Positions 26,163 to 35,756 are shown, counted from the first letter of the stretch. The stretch: DNA of 64,000 nt from Cuneatibacter caecimuris (GCF_004216775.1 NZ_SGXF01000002.1:186001-250000); one strand, 5' to 3'. Notes: generated by a model from the letters alone, not told the origin. Numbers and translations: made by a program.

Positions 26163-27422
26163 TCATAAATGTATTTCCTGACGGAGCATCTGGCCTGTTG
26201 CAGGGAAAAACTCCCCGAACCCTTTGTCGATCACCCGGACCGTCATCAGTTTTTCTGATGAAAAGCTTGTCACAATTTCTATTCGGGTGGTTTTATTGGG
26301 CCTTGCCGGAAATTCATCTAACGGAAGGGTTATTTTTCGTCCTGCCGCGCTGCCCACAGGCGTTACGGTCAGTTCCAGCTCCCCTTTATTGTCCGGAATC
26401 ACCTCCACAGAAGATCTTGTCTCATACCAGTTGCTGCCGGCTTCCGCCAGAATCAGGCGTTTTTTCGTCCCCCTGTCAGATACTTCCATACTGACAGTAG
26501 CGCCGATTCTCCCTTCGCACAAAAAGCAGTACGGATATGCGGTTTTTTCTCTCAGCCCGTCCGCCGCAATCAGCGCAGCCCCCTTTGCAAAAAGGCTCGG
26601 CTCCATATAGACTTTTCTCCTGCTGCACAGCCATTTTGTAAAAGTGACCGCCCATTTTTCACAGCCTTCAAATCCCTTCCCCGTCAGAAATACAGAGGAA
26701 TACAGTTTCTTTTCCATCAGGCGCTGGGCGCAGGAACAGAGGATCGTATCTCCCAGCTTCTCTCCCGCGGGACTGTCCAGGATATCCAGGCGGAACCCTT
26801 CCTCCAGCGGTTCATGTCTGGCCTGTACCGCCTGAGGTTTGATGCCCCGGAGCACTGTCATATCATAGTAATGCAGCCCTTCCTCATTCAGGTCGAATAA
26901 TCCGCAGAGACTGGCCCATAAATCTTTACGCTGGCTGACAGAAAAATAAAGAAAGCTTTCCGTGTGGCTCACCAGACGGACCCGGTCTCTGTCGATCCCC
27001 AGAGAAACCGCCGCCTCCAAAACCGCGTCTATTACTTCCCGGTCAAGGTTCCGCAGAGTGAAGGTGATTGCCTGAATTTCTCTTACTCCATATTTTTGAA
27101 ATGAGATTTCCAATATTTCACGGAGGAACTGAGTCAGGAGCTTCTGCGCCGAATAGCAGACGCCTTCTATGGTAGCGGTTCCCCGCTTCCCTGCCAGGCG
27201 GATCAGCTTATCTACAATGACTCCTTCTCCCATCAGGGCGCACCGGTAACCCGCCTCTCCCACCAGCCAGGCTTCTTTTCCCCGGCGCCTGCATATTACC
27301 GTAGAAATCATGCTGCTGCCCTGGGTCAGTTCCACCGCTTCCGGTTCGCCCCGTTCCGGGTTCCAGCAGCTGATCTGGCAGTAATCGTTACAAAGGTCGC
27401 AGCCCAATACCAATCCTTCCAT
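26163..27422 (-). CDS. DUF5716-family Hsp70/actin-like protein
   Basis: 419 aa. The N-terminus LVLGCDLCNDYCQIS has the shape of a phosphate-1 loop of the actin/Hsp70 superfamily, and DRVRLVSHTESFLYFSVSQ sits where such proteins have their second segment. FDLNEEGLHYYDM and SSVFLTGKGFEG resemble the phosphate-2 and adenosine loops. The last 130 residues are beta-rich (GRIGATVSMEVSDRG to the VRVIDKGFGEFFPAT end), like a substrate-binding beta domain. The canonical Gly-Thr-Thr of DnaK is missing, so ATPase activity is uncertain. ATG 27422 is chosen because GGGAGGG precedes it by 9 bp. It lies 18 bp after the DUF5717 gene. Confidence 0.75.
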   Translation of the reverse strand: MEGLVLGCDLCNDYCQISCWNPERGEPEAVELTQGSSMISTVICRRRGKEAWLVGEAGYRCALMGEGVIVDKLIRLAGKRGTATIEGVCYSAQKLLTQFLREILEISFQKYGVREIQAITFTLRNLDREVIDAVLEAAVSLGIDRDRVRLVSHTESFLYFSVSQRKDLWASLCGLFDLNEEGLHYYDMTVLRGIKPQAVQARHEPLEEGFRLDILDSPAGEKLGDTILCSCAQRLMEKKLYSSVFLTGKGFEGCEKWAVTFTKWLCSRRKVYMEPSLFAKGAALIAADGLREKTAYPYCFLCEGRIGATVSMEVSDRGTKKRLILAEAGSNWYETRSSVEVIPDNKGELELTVTPVGSAAGRKITLPLDEFPARPNKTTRIEIVTSFSSEKLMTVRVIDKGFGEFFPATGQMLRQEIHL

Positions 27423-27440
27423 GAAACCAATCCCTCCCAA

Positions 27441-30400
27441 TCATTCCAGCACCGGAAACAGCTGTCCGACCAACCGGTCGGATGCTTCCAATTCTATCAT
27501 CTGTTTTCGCAGCAGGTTTTCCTGGTCCCTGCCGGACGCCGCCGCCATACGGTTAATTCTCCCAAACCGGCTTTCATCCCCGGACGCTGCAGGAATTCCC
27601 CGGCAGGAACAGGCGGCTTCCAGCACCCTTTCCCGCCCTTCCTCTTCCTGGAACACATCATATTCCAGCTCTTCATCCGCAAACAAAATCAGCGCTCTGG
27701 CATAGATCCCCGGATACACCTCCGGCAGTTCGGCCACTTCCTGCCACACATTTCTGCTTCCTCCGATCCTGCACCGCAGAAACAGCCGTTTTCCAGGCTC
27801 CGCCTGCCGCTGCAGGATCACCCTCCCTGCTATTGCGTCCGGCAGCGCAAAACGGCCCGCAAAGTTCTGATAGCAGGCCAGAATCATCCCTTTCCGGCAG
27901 AGTTCTTCCAGATACCGCCCGCACAGGGCCTCCTGGTCTTCTGACAGTTCCGGCTGTCCTGCGTACCAGGACAGCAGCGCTCCATGGCAGATATCCGCCA
28001 GGAAGCCGTCGCCGGCCCGGGACAGAGCTTCCACTTCCATGATCCATTCCTCCTGCGCCTGCGCTTTACCGGTCACGTACCGGTGGCTTTGCACGGCCAG
28101 ATAAGCCTGCACCAGCAAATCCGCCTCCGGACGGTTTCTCCTGTAGCAGCCATACACTTCCTCCAGGCCGTCCTCCTCCCCGGAAAAAAGCATCTGGGAC
28201 AAAAGTCGCTCCTCCAGTTCATAGGTCTGGGCATGGGATTCCAGAGCTGTTTTCAAAAGCCGGCGCATTTCCGTCGACCTCCCGCAGCTATACATACACA
28301 GATATTCTAAAACAGACCGGTTGGTCTGCCCCTTTTCATAAAGGCTCCCGCAAAGCTTTAAGATCTCCTCATCCTTCTGGTACGCCCTTTCCCTGATCAA
28401 AGCGTCTGCCAGCGCCAGAAGCCTGGCTTCCCTGATCTGGATCTCGTCATACCGTTTCAGCAGCTGATATGCAGCTTCGCTCTGGCCTGCCTGAATCAAA
28501 GTTTCAACCAGCTCTCCTTTTCCCGCCCGGCTCAGGCTCTTTCCATCCTGGGCCAACAGAAAATCTTCCAGCGCGGGAGACGTTATCTGGTTCATGCAGC
28601 AATAGTGAACCACTTTTTCTGTCAGTTCCGCCGCAAAAGCCGGATGCAGCTCTGCCTGGCCCAACAGAAAAAAAGCCTGTTCCAGATCCTTTTCTCCCAA
28701 AGGCCGTCTGAGCATTTCCCCGCATCTTCTCAGCGCCAGCATCAGATTCCACGGCGCCAGTTCTTCACACCGCTTTACCAGAGCAGGTTCCTCCAAAAGC
28801 GCCTCTGATTCATAGGGCACATGGCAGTACACCAGCCCCCGGTCATCTTCCAGCAATATCTCAGCATCTTCAGTATAGACAGGAATGCAGCAGCTCCCGC
28901 CCCGCAGCACCCCGGAAAATTCAGTTCTCAGCTGAGGATAGCGCACCAGAACTCTGTGCATCCCTTCCTGGCGGCAGGTGATTTTCCTGGAGAAAAGCAA
29001 ATCCGGCAGCACCCCGGCCAATCGTTCATCCACCATGTCCAGCTGTACAATCTTTTTGTATAGCGGCGCAAGGCGGCTGCTGATCCGGCCCTGCAGCAGC
29101 TGTTCCAGCGCGAACCTCTCCATCTGATCCCGGTATGCCCGGTATACCGATGAATCCGGCCTGTGGTGCTGAAGCACATTTTCATAGAGCACTTCCCTGC
29201 TCTGCGCATCCAGTTCGTGCCTGTAGGAAAAATACAGCAGCACATTCTGGGGCAGAGGTTCCTTCCAGTCCTCCGGAAGGGCATACAGATAATATTCATA
29301 CAGGCTGGTCACAGGCAGGTCCGCTTCTACAGCTTTCTGGTACCAGGGAAAATATCCCGGGGATGTCTTTCCCCCGCGGATCAGCATCTGGCAGGCTGCA
29401 GAGAGGATCTCCTGTCCCTGGTATTCCAGATACAATTTATCCAGAAGCCGGAAATACCCGGGCCTCCAGTGCTTTTCATAAGCAGCCAGGGCAGCTGCTT
29501 TTCCTGCGGTTTCTCTATTCAGTAAATTTTTCCGCGCGCCGTAGAGCAGGCACTGGAGCTCAAAATTATCCATCACCCGGATCAGTCCGGTATCTTCTGT
29601 CAGCAGACGGCAGGCTCTTCCGTACAGAAACGGGCTCCTGCAGCCGCAGCCGTACAGATCCTTCATCATTGCCAGCAGCAGGCTGCTGTTTTCTTTCAGT
29701 TCCTGATCCGCTTCCGCCAGGAGCAGCAGAAGAGGCAGCGTCTGCCCCCATTCTTCATAGTATTTCCTTATAATTCTGGCTGTTGTGGCCATCTGCTCCT
29801 CATTCTGATTAAACCGCGCCCGCAGGTACAGATAAAACGCATAGCTCTCCACCTGATCCACCCGGGCATCCAAAACCGCGTCCTGCGCAAGCATCAGCTG
29901 TTCCTCTGCAGCCTCCGGCCTCTCCTGTTCCAGATAAATCCAGGCCAGCAGCAGCCGGAATATCTCACTCTCATTGCCGCGTTCCTCCAGGCGCTCCAAC
30001 GCTTCTTCCAGCTTTCCAAGAGTCTGCATTCTGTCGTAAACACCCGCCTGGAGATCCAGAAACAGTCTGGATACCATCAGAAGTTCACTGCGCAGGGGTT
30101 CCCCCCCTTCTGTTTCCTCCCCCTGTTCCGGCAGGATATGTATCTCATAGACAAGGCGGCCTCCAGGGCCGCTGCAGATAATCCTTCCGCAGTTTTTCCC
30201 GCTGTGGAGCTTGTCCGGAAGGATCTCAAAGGGTATCTGCGCGCGGTTTCCGATAAAATCCCGCTGGGTTACAGTCTGCGCCCCCAGATGGATAAAAGGC
30301 GCGTCAGCGGACAATTTCATCCGCAGCCCTCCCCAGCAGCTCCGTTCCAGGATCAGCCGGCTCTGTACTATTTCCTGGGGATGAGGAATTTCCATTCTGT

Positions 30401-30989
30401 CGTCAGCCAGGCGGACGATAGCAGCATCTTTCTGGTCCAGTCCCGTCAAAAACTCTTCAAGAGCGATGTCCTCCTGACCGGAGGAACAGAGCCCTTCATA
30501 CAGCGCCCTGTATCTGCCGTTTTTCATGAACGGCAGCTCAGTAAAAGTACGGGACGCAAAAATCCGCTGGGCCCTGTCAAAGTCCTGCTCCGCCAATTTT
30601 ACAAATTCATCCAGCGTATCAGGAACCGTCATCCCCGGAACCCCTTCGGCCTCCACCAGGAAACAGTATGGAACTTCAAATTCCCCGCTGTCGGAAATAA
30701 ATTGAAACGCTCCGGCAATCTGCCTTCCAGGCTCAGTCCTCACCGCGGATACCTCGTATTCCAGCCGGCCTTTAAACCCTGAAAACTGACAGTTCTTCAG
30801 CACTACATGGGGATTCGTGGAATAAACGAGCCCTCGTATTTTCACCTGATTCCGGCTGGATAGGATCAGTTCTCTGCGCCAGATACCTCCTGCAGGCACA
30901 GTTTCCTCCAAAGACAGAGGAACAAATTGTATCTCCGCCTTTTCCCGGAAAATTTCTCCTTTTGCCAGCTGGCTGATTCGCTCTTTCAC
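27441..30989 (-). CDS. DUF5717-family giant repeat protein
   Basis: 1182 aa. Three parts can be seen: an N-terminal beta-sandwich region (about 1-300, with Ig-like stretches such as KGRLEYEVSAVRTEPGRQIA), a very long helical solenoid (about 310-1070) of TPR-like helix pairs, and a C-terminal beta region (about 1080-1150, RLFLRCRIGGSRNVWQEVAE). There is no signal peptide. Function is unknown; members occur beside DUF5716 in Lachnospiraceae. The start is taken as GTG 30989 behind GAGGTGG; a GTG nine bases earlier is possible. It heads a three-gene unit with a promoter at 31040-31068. Confidence 0.78.
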   Translation of the reverse strand: MKERISQLAKGEIFREKAEIQFVPLSLEETVPAGGIWRRELILSSRNQVKIRGLVYSTNPHVVLKNCQFSGFKGRLEYEVSAVRTEPGRQIAGAFQFISDSGEFEVPYCFLVEAEGVPGMTVPDTLDEFVKLAEQDFDRAQRIFASRTFTELPFMKNGRYRALYEGLCSSGQEDIALEEFLTGLDQKDAAIVRLADDRMEIPHPQEIVQSRLILERSCWGGLRMKLSADAPFIHLGAQTVTQRDFIGNRAQIPFEILPDKLHSGKNCGRIICSGPGGRLVYEIHILPEQGEETEGGEPLRSELLMVSRLFLDLQAGVYDRMQTLGKLEEALERLEERGNESEIFRLLLAWIYLEQERPEAAEEQLMLAQDAVLDARVDQVESYAFYLYLRARFNQNEEQMATTARIIRKYYEEWGQTLPLLLLLAEADQELKENSSLLLAMMKDLYGCGCRSPFLYGRACRLLTEDTGLIRVMDNFELQCLLYGARKNLLNRETAGKAAALAAYEKHWRPGYFRLLDKLYLEYQGQEILSAACQMLIRGGKTSPGYFPWYQKAVEADLPVTSLYEYYLYALPEDWKEPLPQNVLLYFSYRHELDAQSREVLYENVLQHHRPDSSVYRAYRDQMERFALEQLLQGRISSRLAPLYKKIVQLDMVDERLAGVLPDLLFSRKITCRQEGMHRVLVRYPQLRTEFSGVLRGGSCCIPVYTEDAEILLEDDRGLVYCHVPYESEALLEEPALVKRCEELAPWNLMLALRRCGEMLRRPLGEKDLEQAFFLLGQAELHPAFAAELTEKVVHYCCMNQITSPALEDFLLAQDGKSLSRAGKGELVETLIQAGQSEAAYQLLKRYDEIQIREARLLALADALIRERAYQKDEEILKLCGSLYEKGQTNRSVLEYLCMYSCGRSTEMRRLLKTALESHAQTYELEERLLSQMLFSGEEDGLEEVYGCYRRNRPEADLLVQAYLAVQSHRYVTGKAQAQEEWIMEVEALSRAGDGFLADICHGALLSWYAGQPELSEDQEALCGRYLEELCRKGMILACYQNFAGRFALPDAIAGRVILQRQAEPGKRLFLRCRIGGSRNVWQEVAELPEVYPGIYARALILFADEELEYDVFQEEEGRERVLEAACSCRGIPAASGDESRFGRINRMAAASGRDQENLLRKQMIELEASDRLVGQLFPVLE

Positions 30990-31039
30990 CAGATCCACCT
31001 CGTTTCTTTCGTAACCTTCTGCAGCGTATAATTATTTAT

Positions 31040-31068
31040 ATTTTACCTGAAATCTCCGCGCAGTTCAA
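31040..31068 (-). promoter_or_regulatory. sigma-A promoter of the DUF5717 unit
   Basis: Minus strand TTGAAC (31068-31063), 17-bp spacer, TAAAAT (31045-31040), about 50 bp before the DUF5717 start. With the terminator at 25262-25299 it defines a self-contained unit. Confidence 0.65.
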
Positions 31069-31080
31069 GGGATATTCCCG

Positions 31081-32397
31081 TCAGCCTTTGATTTTTTCCA
31101 AATATTCCTTCATTTTCTTCTCATATCCGTTATTCGTGGGCCTGTAGAACTTTCTGCCCTCATAACCGTCCGGCAGGTATTGCTGTTTTACATAGTGATT
31201 TGGATAATCATGGGCGTACTTGTATCCCAAACCATGGCCCAGCTTTGCGGCGCCTTTGTAGTGCGCGTCCTGAAGATGCACTGGTATGGGCGCGGTCCTG
31301 TCGCTTTCCACCGCTTCCATAGCTTCCAGGGCTGCCACGCAGGCAGCGTTGCTCTTTGGCGCGGCAGCCACATAGGATACCGCCTGGGACAGCACAATCT
31401 GCGCTTCCGGCATTCCCAGCCGTTCCACAGCCTGAGCCGCCGCCACGGCCACCACAAGGGCCTGTGGGTCCGCGTTTCCCACATCTTCAGACGCGCAGAT
31501 CATAATCCTTCTGGCAATAAATTTGATATCTTCCCCGGCATAGAGCATCCGGGCCAGGTAATATACCGCTGCGTCCGGGTCAGAACCCCGCATGCTCTTA
31601 ATGAAGGCGCTAATGGTATCATAGTGGTTGTCCCCTGACTTGTCGTAACGGACCGCCCGCCTCTGAATACATTCCTGGGCCACTTCCAGGGTGATACAGA
31701 TCCTTCCATTCTCATCCCGGGGGGTGGTGAGAATTCCCAGTTCGATCGCATTCAGCGCATTTCTGGCGTCCCCGTTTGCCGTATCGCTTAAGAATTCCAG
31801 CGCCTCATCCGTAATCTCCGCGCCAAAGCTCCCCATCCCCTTTTCTTTATCCTGCACTGCCCGGAGCACAAGTTCTCTGATGTCCTGTTGCTCCAGCGCT
31901 TTCAGTTCAAAAATAATGGATCTGGAAAGCAGAGCGCCATTGACCTCAAAATAGGGATTTTCCGTGGTGGCTCCGATCAGGATCACAGTACCGTCCTCTA
32001 CAAAAGGCAGAAGGTAATCCTGCTGGCTTTTATTAAACCGGTGGATCTCGTCCACAAACAGAATCGTCTTTCGTCCGTACATTCCAAGATTTGCCCTGGC
32101 CCCGGCCGTCACCTCCTCCATATCCTTTTTTCCTGCCACTGTGGCGTTCAGCTGCCGGAAATCAGCGCTGGTGGTATTGGCGATGACCCGGGCCAGCGTG
32201 GTTTTTCCTGTTCCCGGAGGACCGTAAAATATCACAGAACTCAGTTTATCCGCGGCAATCGCCCGATAAAGCATCTTATCCTTTCCCAGAATATGTTTCT
32301 GCCCTACAATTTCGTCCAGAGACGACGGCCTCATGCGGGATGCCAGGGGCGATTGTTTCTCCTGGGTGTTTTCTCTCATATAGTCAAATAAATCCAA
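31081..32397 (-). CDS. rarA: replication-associated recombination protein A (RarA/MgsA)
   Basis: 438 aa AAA+ ATPase. Walker A is FYGPPGTGKTTLARVI, Walker B is ILFVDEIHRFNKSQQDYLLP, sensor 1 is LIGATTENPYFE, and the C-terminal MgsA domain includes KSMRGSDPDAAVYYLARML and GHGLGYKYAHDYPNHYV. It acts at stalled replication forks and tetramerises. The start is a TTG (32397) behind GAGGAGAG. Divergent from the gene at 32545. Confidence 0.96.
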   Translation of the reverse strand: MDLFDYMRENTQEKQSPLASRMRPSSLDEIVGQKHILGKDKMLYRAIAADKLSSVIFYGPPGTGKTTLARVIANTTSADFRQLNATVAGKKDMEEVTAGARANLGMYGRKTILFVDEIHRFNKSQQDYLLPFVEDGTVILIGATTENPYFEVNGALLSRSIIFELKALEQQDIRELVLRAVQDKEKGMGSFGAEITDEALEFLSDTANGDARNALNAIELGILTTPRDENGRICITLEVAQECIQRRAVRYDKSGDNHYDTISAFIKSMRGSDPDAAVYYLARMLYAGEDIKFIARRIMICASEDVGNADPQALVVAVAAAQAVERLGMPEAQIVLSQAVSYVAAAPKSNAACVAALEAMEAVESDRTAPIPVHLQDAHYKGAAKLGHGLGYKYAHDYPNHYVKQQYLPDGYEGRKFYRPTNNGYEKKMKEYLEKIKG

Positions 32398-32544
32398 AGT
32401 TATTCTCTCCTCTTCTGCAGCTGATCACAATATCCTCAGTCTACCACATTTTCAGAAACCGCTCAACTGCTTTTCATCCTTTCAGGTGGCATCAAATGCC
32501 TGCCTGCTTCATAGAATAAAATCAGCGAAAGGTGCGGTGGTGAT

Positions 32545-33249
32545 ATGGCGCAGAATCAAACGCCCGGACAGGGCGATTCCAGAGAACTGCAGATGATGAA
32601 AGCGGTGCTGCCCTATGTGGAGCAGCCCCAGAGGCAGATGTTTTCCACGATCATCCGCCTTGTTAAGGTACAAAGTCTATTGTCCCGGCTGGAGCAGGAG
32701 GAAGAGGAACTGCTCTCAGCCTGCAGTTTCGGCGGCGGAGGCATGAATCCTGATTCTTCCAGAGAAGAACTTTTATTTCAGGCTCTAAAACCTTTCTGTT
32801 CCAAACGTGAACAGGAAATGCTGGAAATGTTTCAGAATTTCCGCATGGCTTCTCACTTTTATCAGGAATATCAGCAGAATCCGGACAGTGAACAAAAGAC
32901 GGAGGACTGCTCCGGTTCGGGCGGTCATTCATACCAATATGAAAATTACGGCGAACCCTGCGGGGAAAGCATCCGTTACGGCAATAATTATAACGGCAGT
33001 AACGAGACTGCTTACAGCTCCGGCAGCCCTGGCTTTGACACCGGCTCCGGGCAATCCTCAGGAGCAGATTCCCAGCCCGGACAGTCCGGCAGGTCCGGCG
33101 GAAACTCCGGCAGACGCTCCCGGCAGCCAGGCTTTCAGCCAACGGATCTTTTAAAATCTATGATGCCCCCGGAACAGCAGAATATGATGGACACCATGCA
33201 GATGATGATGTCCTCCGGTTTATTCGGCAATTCCAAATCCCAATCCTGA
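32545..33249 (+). CDS. uncharacterised protein with repeated short helical hairpins and a Gly/Ser-rich linker
   Basis: 234 aa, not recognised. Two similar units open the protein (MMKAVLPYVEQPQRQMFSTI at about 17-36 and LFQALKPFCSKREQEMLEMF at about 76-95). A Ser/Gly/Asn-rich low-complexity linker (about 115-200) leads to a third unit (LLKSMMPPEQQNMMDTMQMM). The downstream gene contains a fourth. No signal peptide. The sequence CATAGAAT upstream resembles a sporulation-sigma -10 element, but this is weak. It pairs with the next gene in a two-gene unit that ends at a good terminator. A role in sporulation or germination is only a guess. Confidence 0.7.
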   Translation: MAQNQTPGQGDSRELQMMKAVLPYVEQPQRQMFSTIIRLVKVQSLLSRLEQEEEELLSACSFGGGGMNPDSSREELLFQALKPFCSKREQEMLEMFQNFRMASHFYQEYQQNPDSEQKTEDCSGSGGHSYQYENYGEPCGESIRYGNNYNGSNETAYSSGSPGFDTGSGQSSGADSQPGQSGRSGGNSGRRSRQPGFQPTDLLKSMMPPEQQNMMDTMQMMMSSGLFGNSKSQS

Positions 33250-33259
33250 AAGGAGACCT

Positions 33260-33547
33260 ATGGAGACATATGACTGGCGGCAGGACCCCCTCCTGCACGG
33301 CATGAACCCTCAGAAACTGACCTTCCTGACACAGATGCTGGATGAGGCCCAGACAAAGAAAAAAGAAGAGCTGATGCCCTTCTTTCTTTCCATCACTGCC
33401 CAGGCAAGAGCCCAGGGCATGGATTTCACCGATGCGGAGACAGATATGATTTTAAAGGTTCTAAAATCCCGGATGAATCCTGCTGAGGTACAGAGGATCG
33501 AAATGGTGCGGAAACTCACTGGAATGATCTCAAAGAAAAACAGATAG
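33260..33547 (+). CDS. small helical protein paired with the preceding gene
   Basis: 95 aa, unknown. The second half repeats the motif seen in its neighbour (VLKSRMNPAEVQRIEMVRKL), and the first half is an amphipathic helix with KKKEELMPFFLSITAQA. It starts 10 bp after the neighbour's stop with AAAGGAG upstream. The shared motif suggests both proteins bind each other or the same partner. Confidence 0.72.
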   Translation: METYDWRQDPLLHGMNPQKLTFLTQMLDEAQTKKKEELMPFFLSITAQARAQGMDFTDAETDMILKVLKSRMNPAEVQRIEMVRKLTGMISKKNR

Positions 33548-33554
33548 GCTGTCC

Positions 33555-33593
33555 GGCCGCTGGAGGAATTTCACTTTCCTGCAGCGGCCTTTT
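33555..33593 (+). terminator. rho-independent terminator of the helical-repeat pair
   Basis: GGCCGCTG (33555-33562) pairs with CAGCGGCC (33582-33589), extended inside by AGGAA/TTCCT, and is followed by TTTT. It overlaps the end of the convergent DUF1062 gene. Confidence 0.8.
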
Positions 33594-34185
33594 AATTGAA
33601 TATCACAATGATGCCATGATTCAGCCTGCATTTATTCAAATCTTTTTCCGGGATGCTGCGGATTTTTCCTTCCGACGCAAGATCTGAGAACACCCGCTGA
33701 GACAGTTTCAATTTTTCACGGATTATGGCAGAGACTTTCACCGGAAGCGCCTGCGGGCTTTTTATCGTCAGTACAACCTGCTCTTCTAACGAAAATTCCT
33801 CTCCTGACACATTGTAAGAAGGCGTGCCCGGGTCAACGCCGTTCCGGCGCAGAAAATCACAATCCATAGCATACTGTGCTGCCAGCGTCTCATCATTCCG
33901 GGTAAAACGTTCCAGCATGCCATCCGGCATCCTCTGCGGTGAAATACGGGAAAACACTTCGGCATTCCAGGAGGTTTTACAGGCAGCGCAGCGATAGATC
34001 AGCCAGATATCCAATGATTTTTTCTGAGCATTGATCCGGAATTGGCCGGAACTTACGAAATCTGTCTTCCTGCCGCACTTTTTACAGTATTTCCGCACCG
34101 CAGGCGCCGAAAGGCACCGCGCTTCCCATGTGATCTGTTTTATTTCTGGACTTTTTCCGAAATCATTTTTATTGGCGGTTTTCAT
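33592..34185 (-). CDS. DUF1062-family protein
   Basis: 197 aa. The N-terminal half holds a zinc ribbon (YCKKCGRKTDFVSSGQFR, then YRCAACKTSWN) with two CxxC pairs, and the following DIWLIYRC and FTRNDETLAAQYAMD are the DUF1062 pattern. The C-terminal half (from about 130) contains an S4-like small domain (LPVKVSAIIREKLKLSQRV), suggesting RNA binding. Function unknown. Monocistronic, convergent with the pair before it. Confidence 0.82.
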   Translation of the reverse strand: MKTANKNDFGKSPEIKQITWEARCLSAPAVRKYCKKCGRKTDFVSSGQFRINAQKKSLDIWLIYRCAACKTSWNAEVFSRISPQRMPDGMLERFTRNDETLAAQYAMDCDFLRRNGVDPGTPSYNVSGEEFSLEEQVVLTIKSPQALPVKVSAIIREKLKLSQRVFSDLASEGKIRSIPEKDLNKCRLNHGIIVIFN

Positions 34186-34273
34186 AATTCTTCACCTTTC
34201 TTACGATTTATATTATGGTACCATTCTGAAGCAGGTATCCCAACCTAATACTCAGTTCGTAATTAAAGTGTAG

Positions 34274-34315
34274 AAAAAAGCCGCCTGAAAGCAATTAAAA
34301 TCACTTTCAGGCGGC
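34274..34315 (-). terminator. rho-independent terminator of the HipA-like gene
   Basis: On the minus strand GCCGCCTGAAAG (34315-34304) pairs perfectly with CTTTCAGGCGGC (34291-34280), then T6. It lies 19 bp after the HipA-like stop. Confidence 0.85.
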
Positions 34316-34333
34316 ACTGCGATTATAAAGTTT

Positions 34334-35623
34334 TCAGCCTTTTTCTCCGAATGGTTTATTCGGTGCAAAGAACATACCCGCGTCCTCCGTATTCTCTCCG
34401 CAATAAGCCACATCCTCCGTCACATCAGCAGTCCGATCATCTGCCGGATAAAGGTTTCGGCGGCTGTTCACAACCTCTGCCAGCCGTTTTACACGTCCGC
34501 AGAGAGCCCTGCATAACGCATTCGACCGGGCCTCATCTATAAACAGGGAACCTTTTGTCAATTCCCGCAGCTCCTCATCAACTCCGGCCAGTACGTTCAG
34601 ATTCAGCCAGTCAAAGGAAGATACCAGCTTGATTTGTTCCTCGTGGCTGTTCTTAAACGGCTTACTGGCTACTCTGGCCGTAGAGCCAATCATCCTGGTT
34701 GGTTTATCAAACCAGAGGGAGGTTCCGCTGTCATAAACCGGCGCGGCGCCTATCCATTGGAGTGTACCGGCATTGCGGACAGCGCCAAAATTATTCCGGT
34801 GTCTGTCCTCATTCAGAATGAGGTAATCTAACGTCAGCATCTGGTCCAGGCTGTCCCTGATACCTGGGATGCCCTGTTTTTCACAGCAGTCCAGATAATG
34901 CTGATAAACAGAAACATGGTTAGGCTTTGGCTGTGACTGCATAATATACCACGCTGTCACAAGCTCAGTGTCTGAAGTTATAAAATCCTCGCACACACTG
35001 TACGGATAGTCCTCCTGCATGGTTAGAGTATAAGCCACATGAGGAATTCCCAGCCGCTCCATGATGATAGTCGCCAGTACCTCATTATAAGGCTCCTGCT
35101 GGGTCGCACCGCTCCCTGCTTTCAGCAGGCAGCGCTTTCCGTTTATGATCATCCACTTCTTTTTCAGCCAGCCGTCCGAGGTATTGTCCGGCGACATCAG
35201 GCTGACTCCCTCGCCAGGCACTGGATGACCGAACAGAGCATTTCCTACGTCCTCTGAAAATGCGTTTTCAAAAAAATTGACATCGCTCCATGCCATTTTC
35301 CTGCCGGCAGGGCAGATCCAATACTGGTCGGATAAGGACAGTCCCAGACACTTATCTAAAAGTACCTGCGGAGATGCAATCTTTAGTTTTTCCAAAGCAC
35401 GCGCTAGTCCCACACGACTTGCCGGAATTGCCCTCCCCCTCCACCATTCATTCAGCGCGGCGCGGTCAATCTTCCCTTTTTTCACCGGGATGCCCACCGG
35501 CACATGGGAAGGGGCAAATATCTCACCAACAGCGGAAACAGATGCAGTTGCGCTGTCCAGACGGATTTCCGCCACCGGAATATCCTTGTGCATCAGGATA
35601 TAGGTTTGAATCGTTTTCACCAT
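34334..35623 (-). CDS. HipA-like serine/threonine kinase, without an adjacent HipB
   Basis: 429 aa. The HipA C-terminal kinase core is clear: CLLKAGSGATQQEPYNEVLA (ATP lysine and helix C), LTLDYLILNEDRHRNNFG (catalytic Asp, Asn) and APVYDSGTSLW (metal-binding DxG). The N-terminal 150 residues are not the usual HipA N-domain but a different globular region. In HipA systems the kinase phosphorylates a tRNA synthetase or another factor and is neutralised by HipB. No HipB-like antitoxin lies within 400 bp; the nearest DNA-binding gene is the CD3324 regulator at 36115-36420. Residues needed for activity are all present. Confidence 0.8.
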   Translation of the reverse strand: MVKTIQTYILMHKDIPVAEIRLDSATASVSAVGEIFAPSHVPVGIPVKKGKIDRAALNEWWRGRAIPASRVGLARALEKLKIASPQVLLDKCLGLSLSDQYWICPAGRKMAWSDVNFFENAFSEDVGNALFGHPVPGEGVSLMSPDNTSDGWLKKKWMIINGKRCLLKAGSGATQQEPYNEVLATIIMERLGIPHVAYTLTMQEDYPYSVCEDFITSDTELVTAWYIMQSQPKPNHVSVYQHYLDCCEKQGIPGIRDSLDQMLTLDYLILNEDRHRNNFGAVRNAGTLQWIGAAPVYDSGTSLWFDKPTRMIGSTARVASKPFKNSHEEQIKLVSSFDWLNLNVLAGVDEELRELTKGSLFIDEARSNALCRALCGRVKRLAEVVNSRRNLYPADDRTADVTEDVAYCGENTEDAGMFFAPNKPFGEKG

Positions 35624-35756
35624 CCTTCTCGCTCTCCAATCTACTGTTTATTATTCTACCAAATTGCATCGGGTTATAAACAAGTGGTCTTTCGTACGCA
35701 GCTGTCCTGCTCCGGCACAACAGGATACGCTGTTTTGAGAATGCTTCCCTTTTCGT

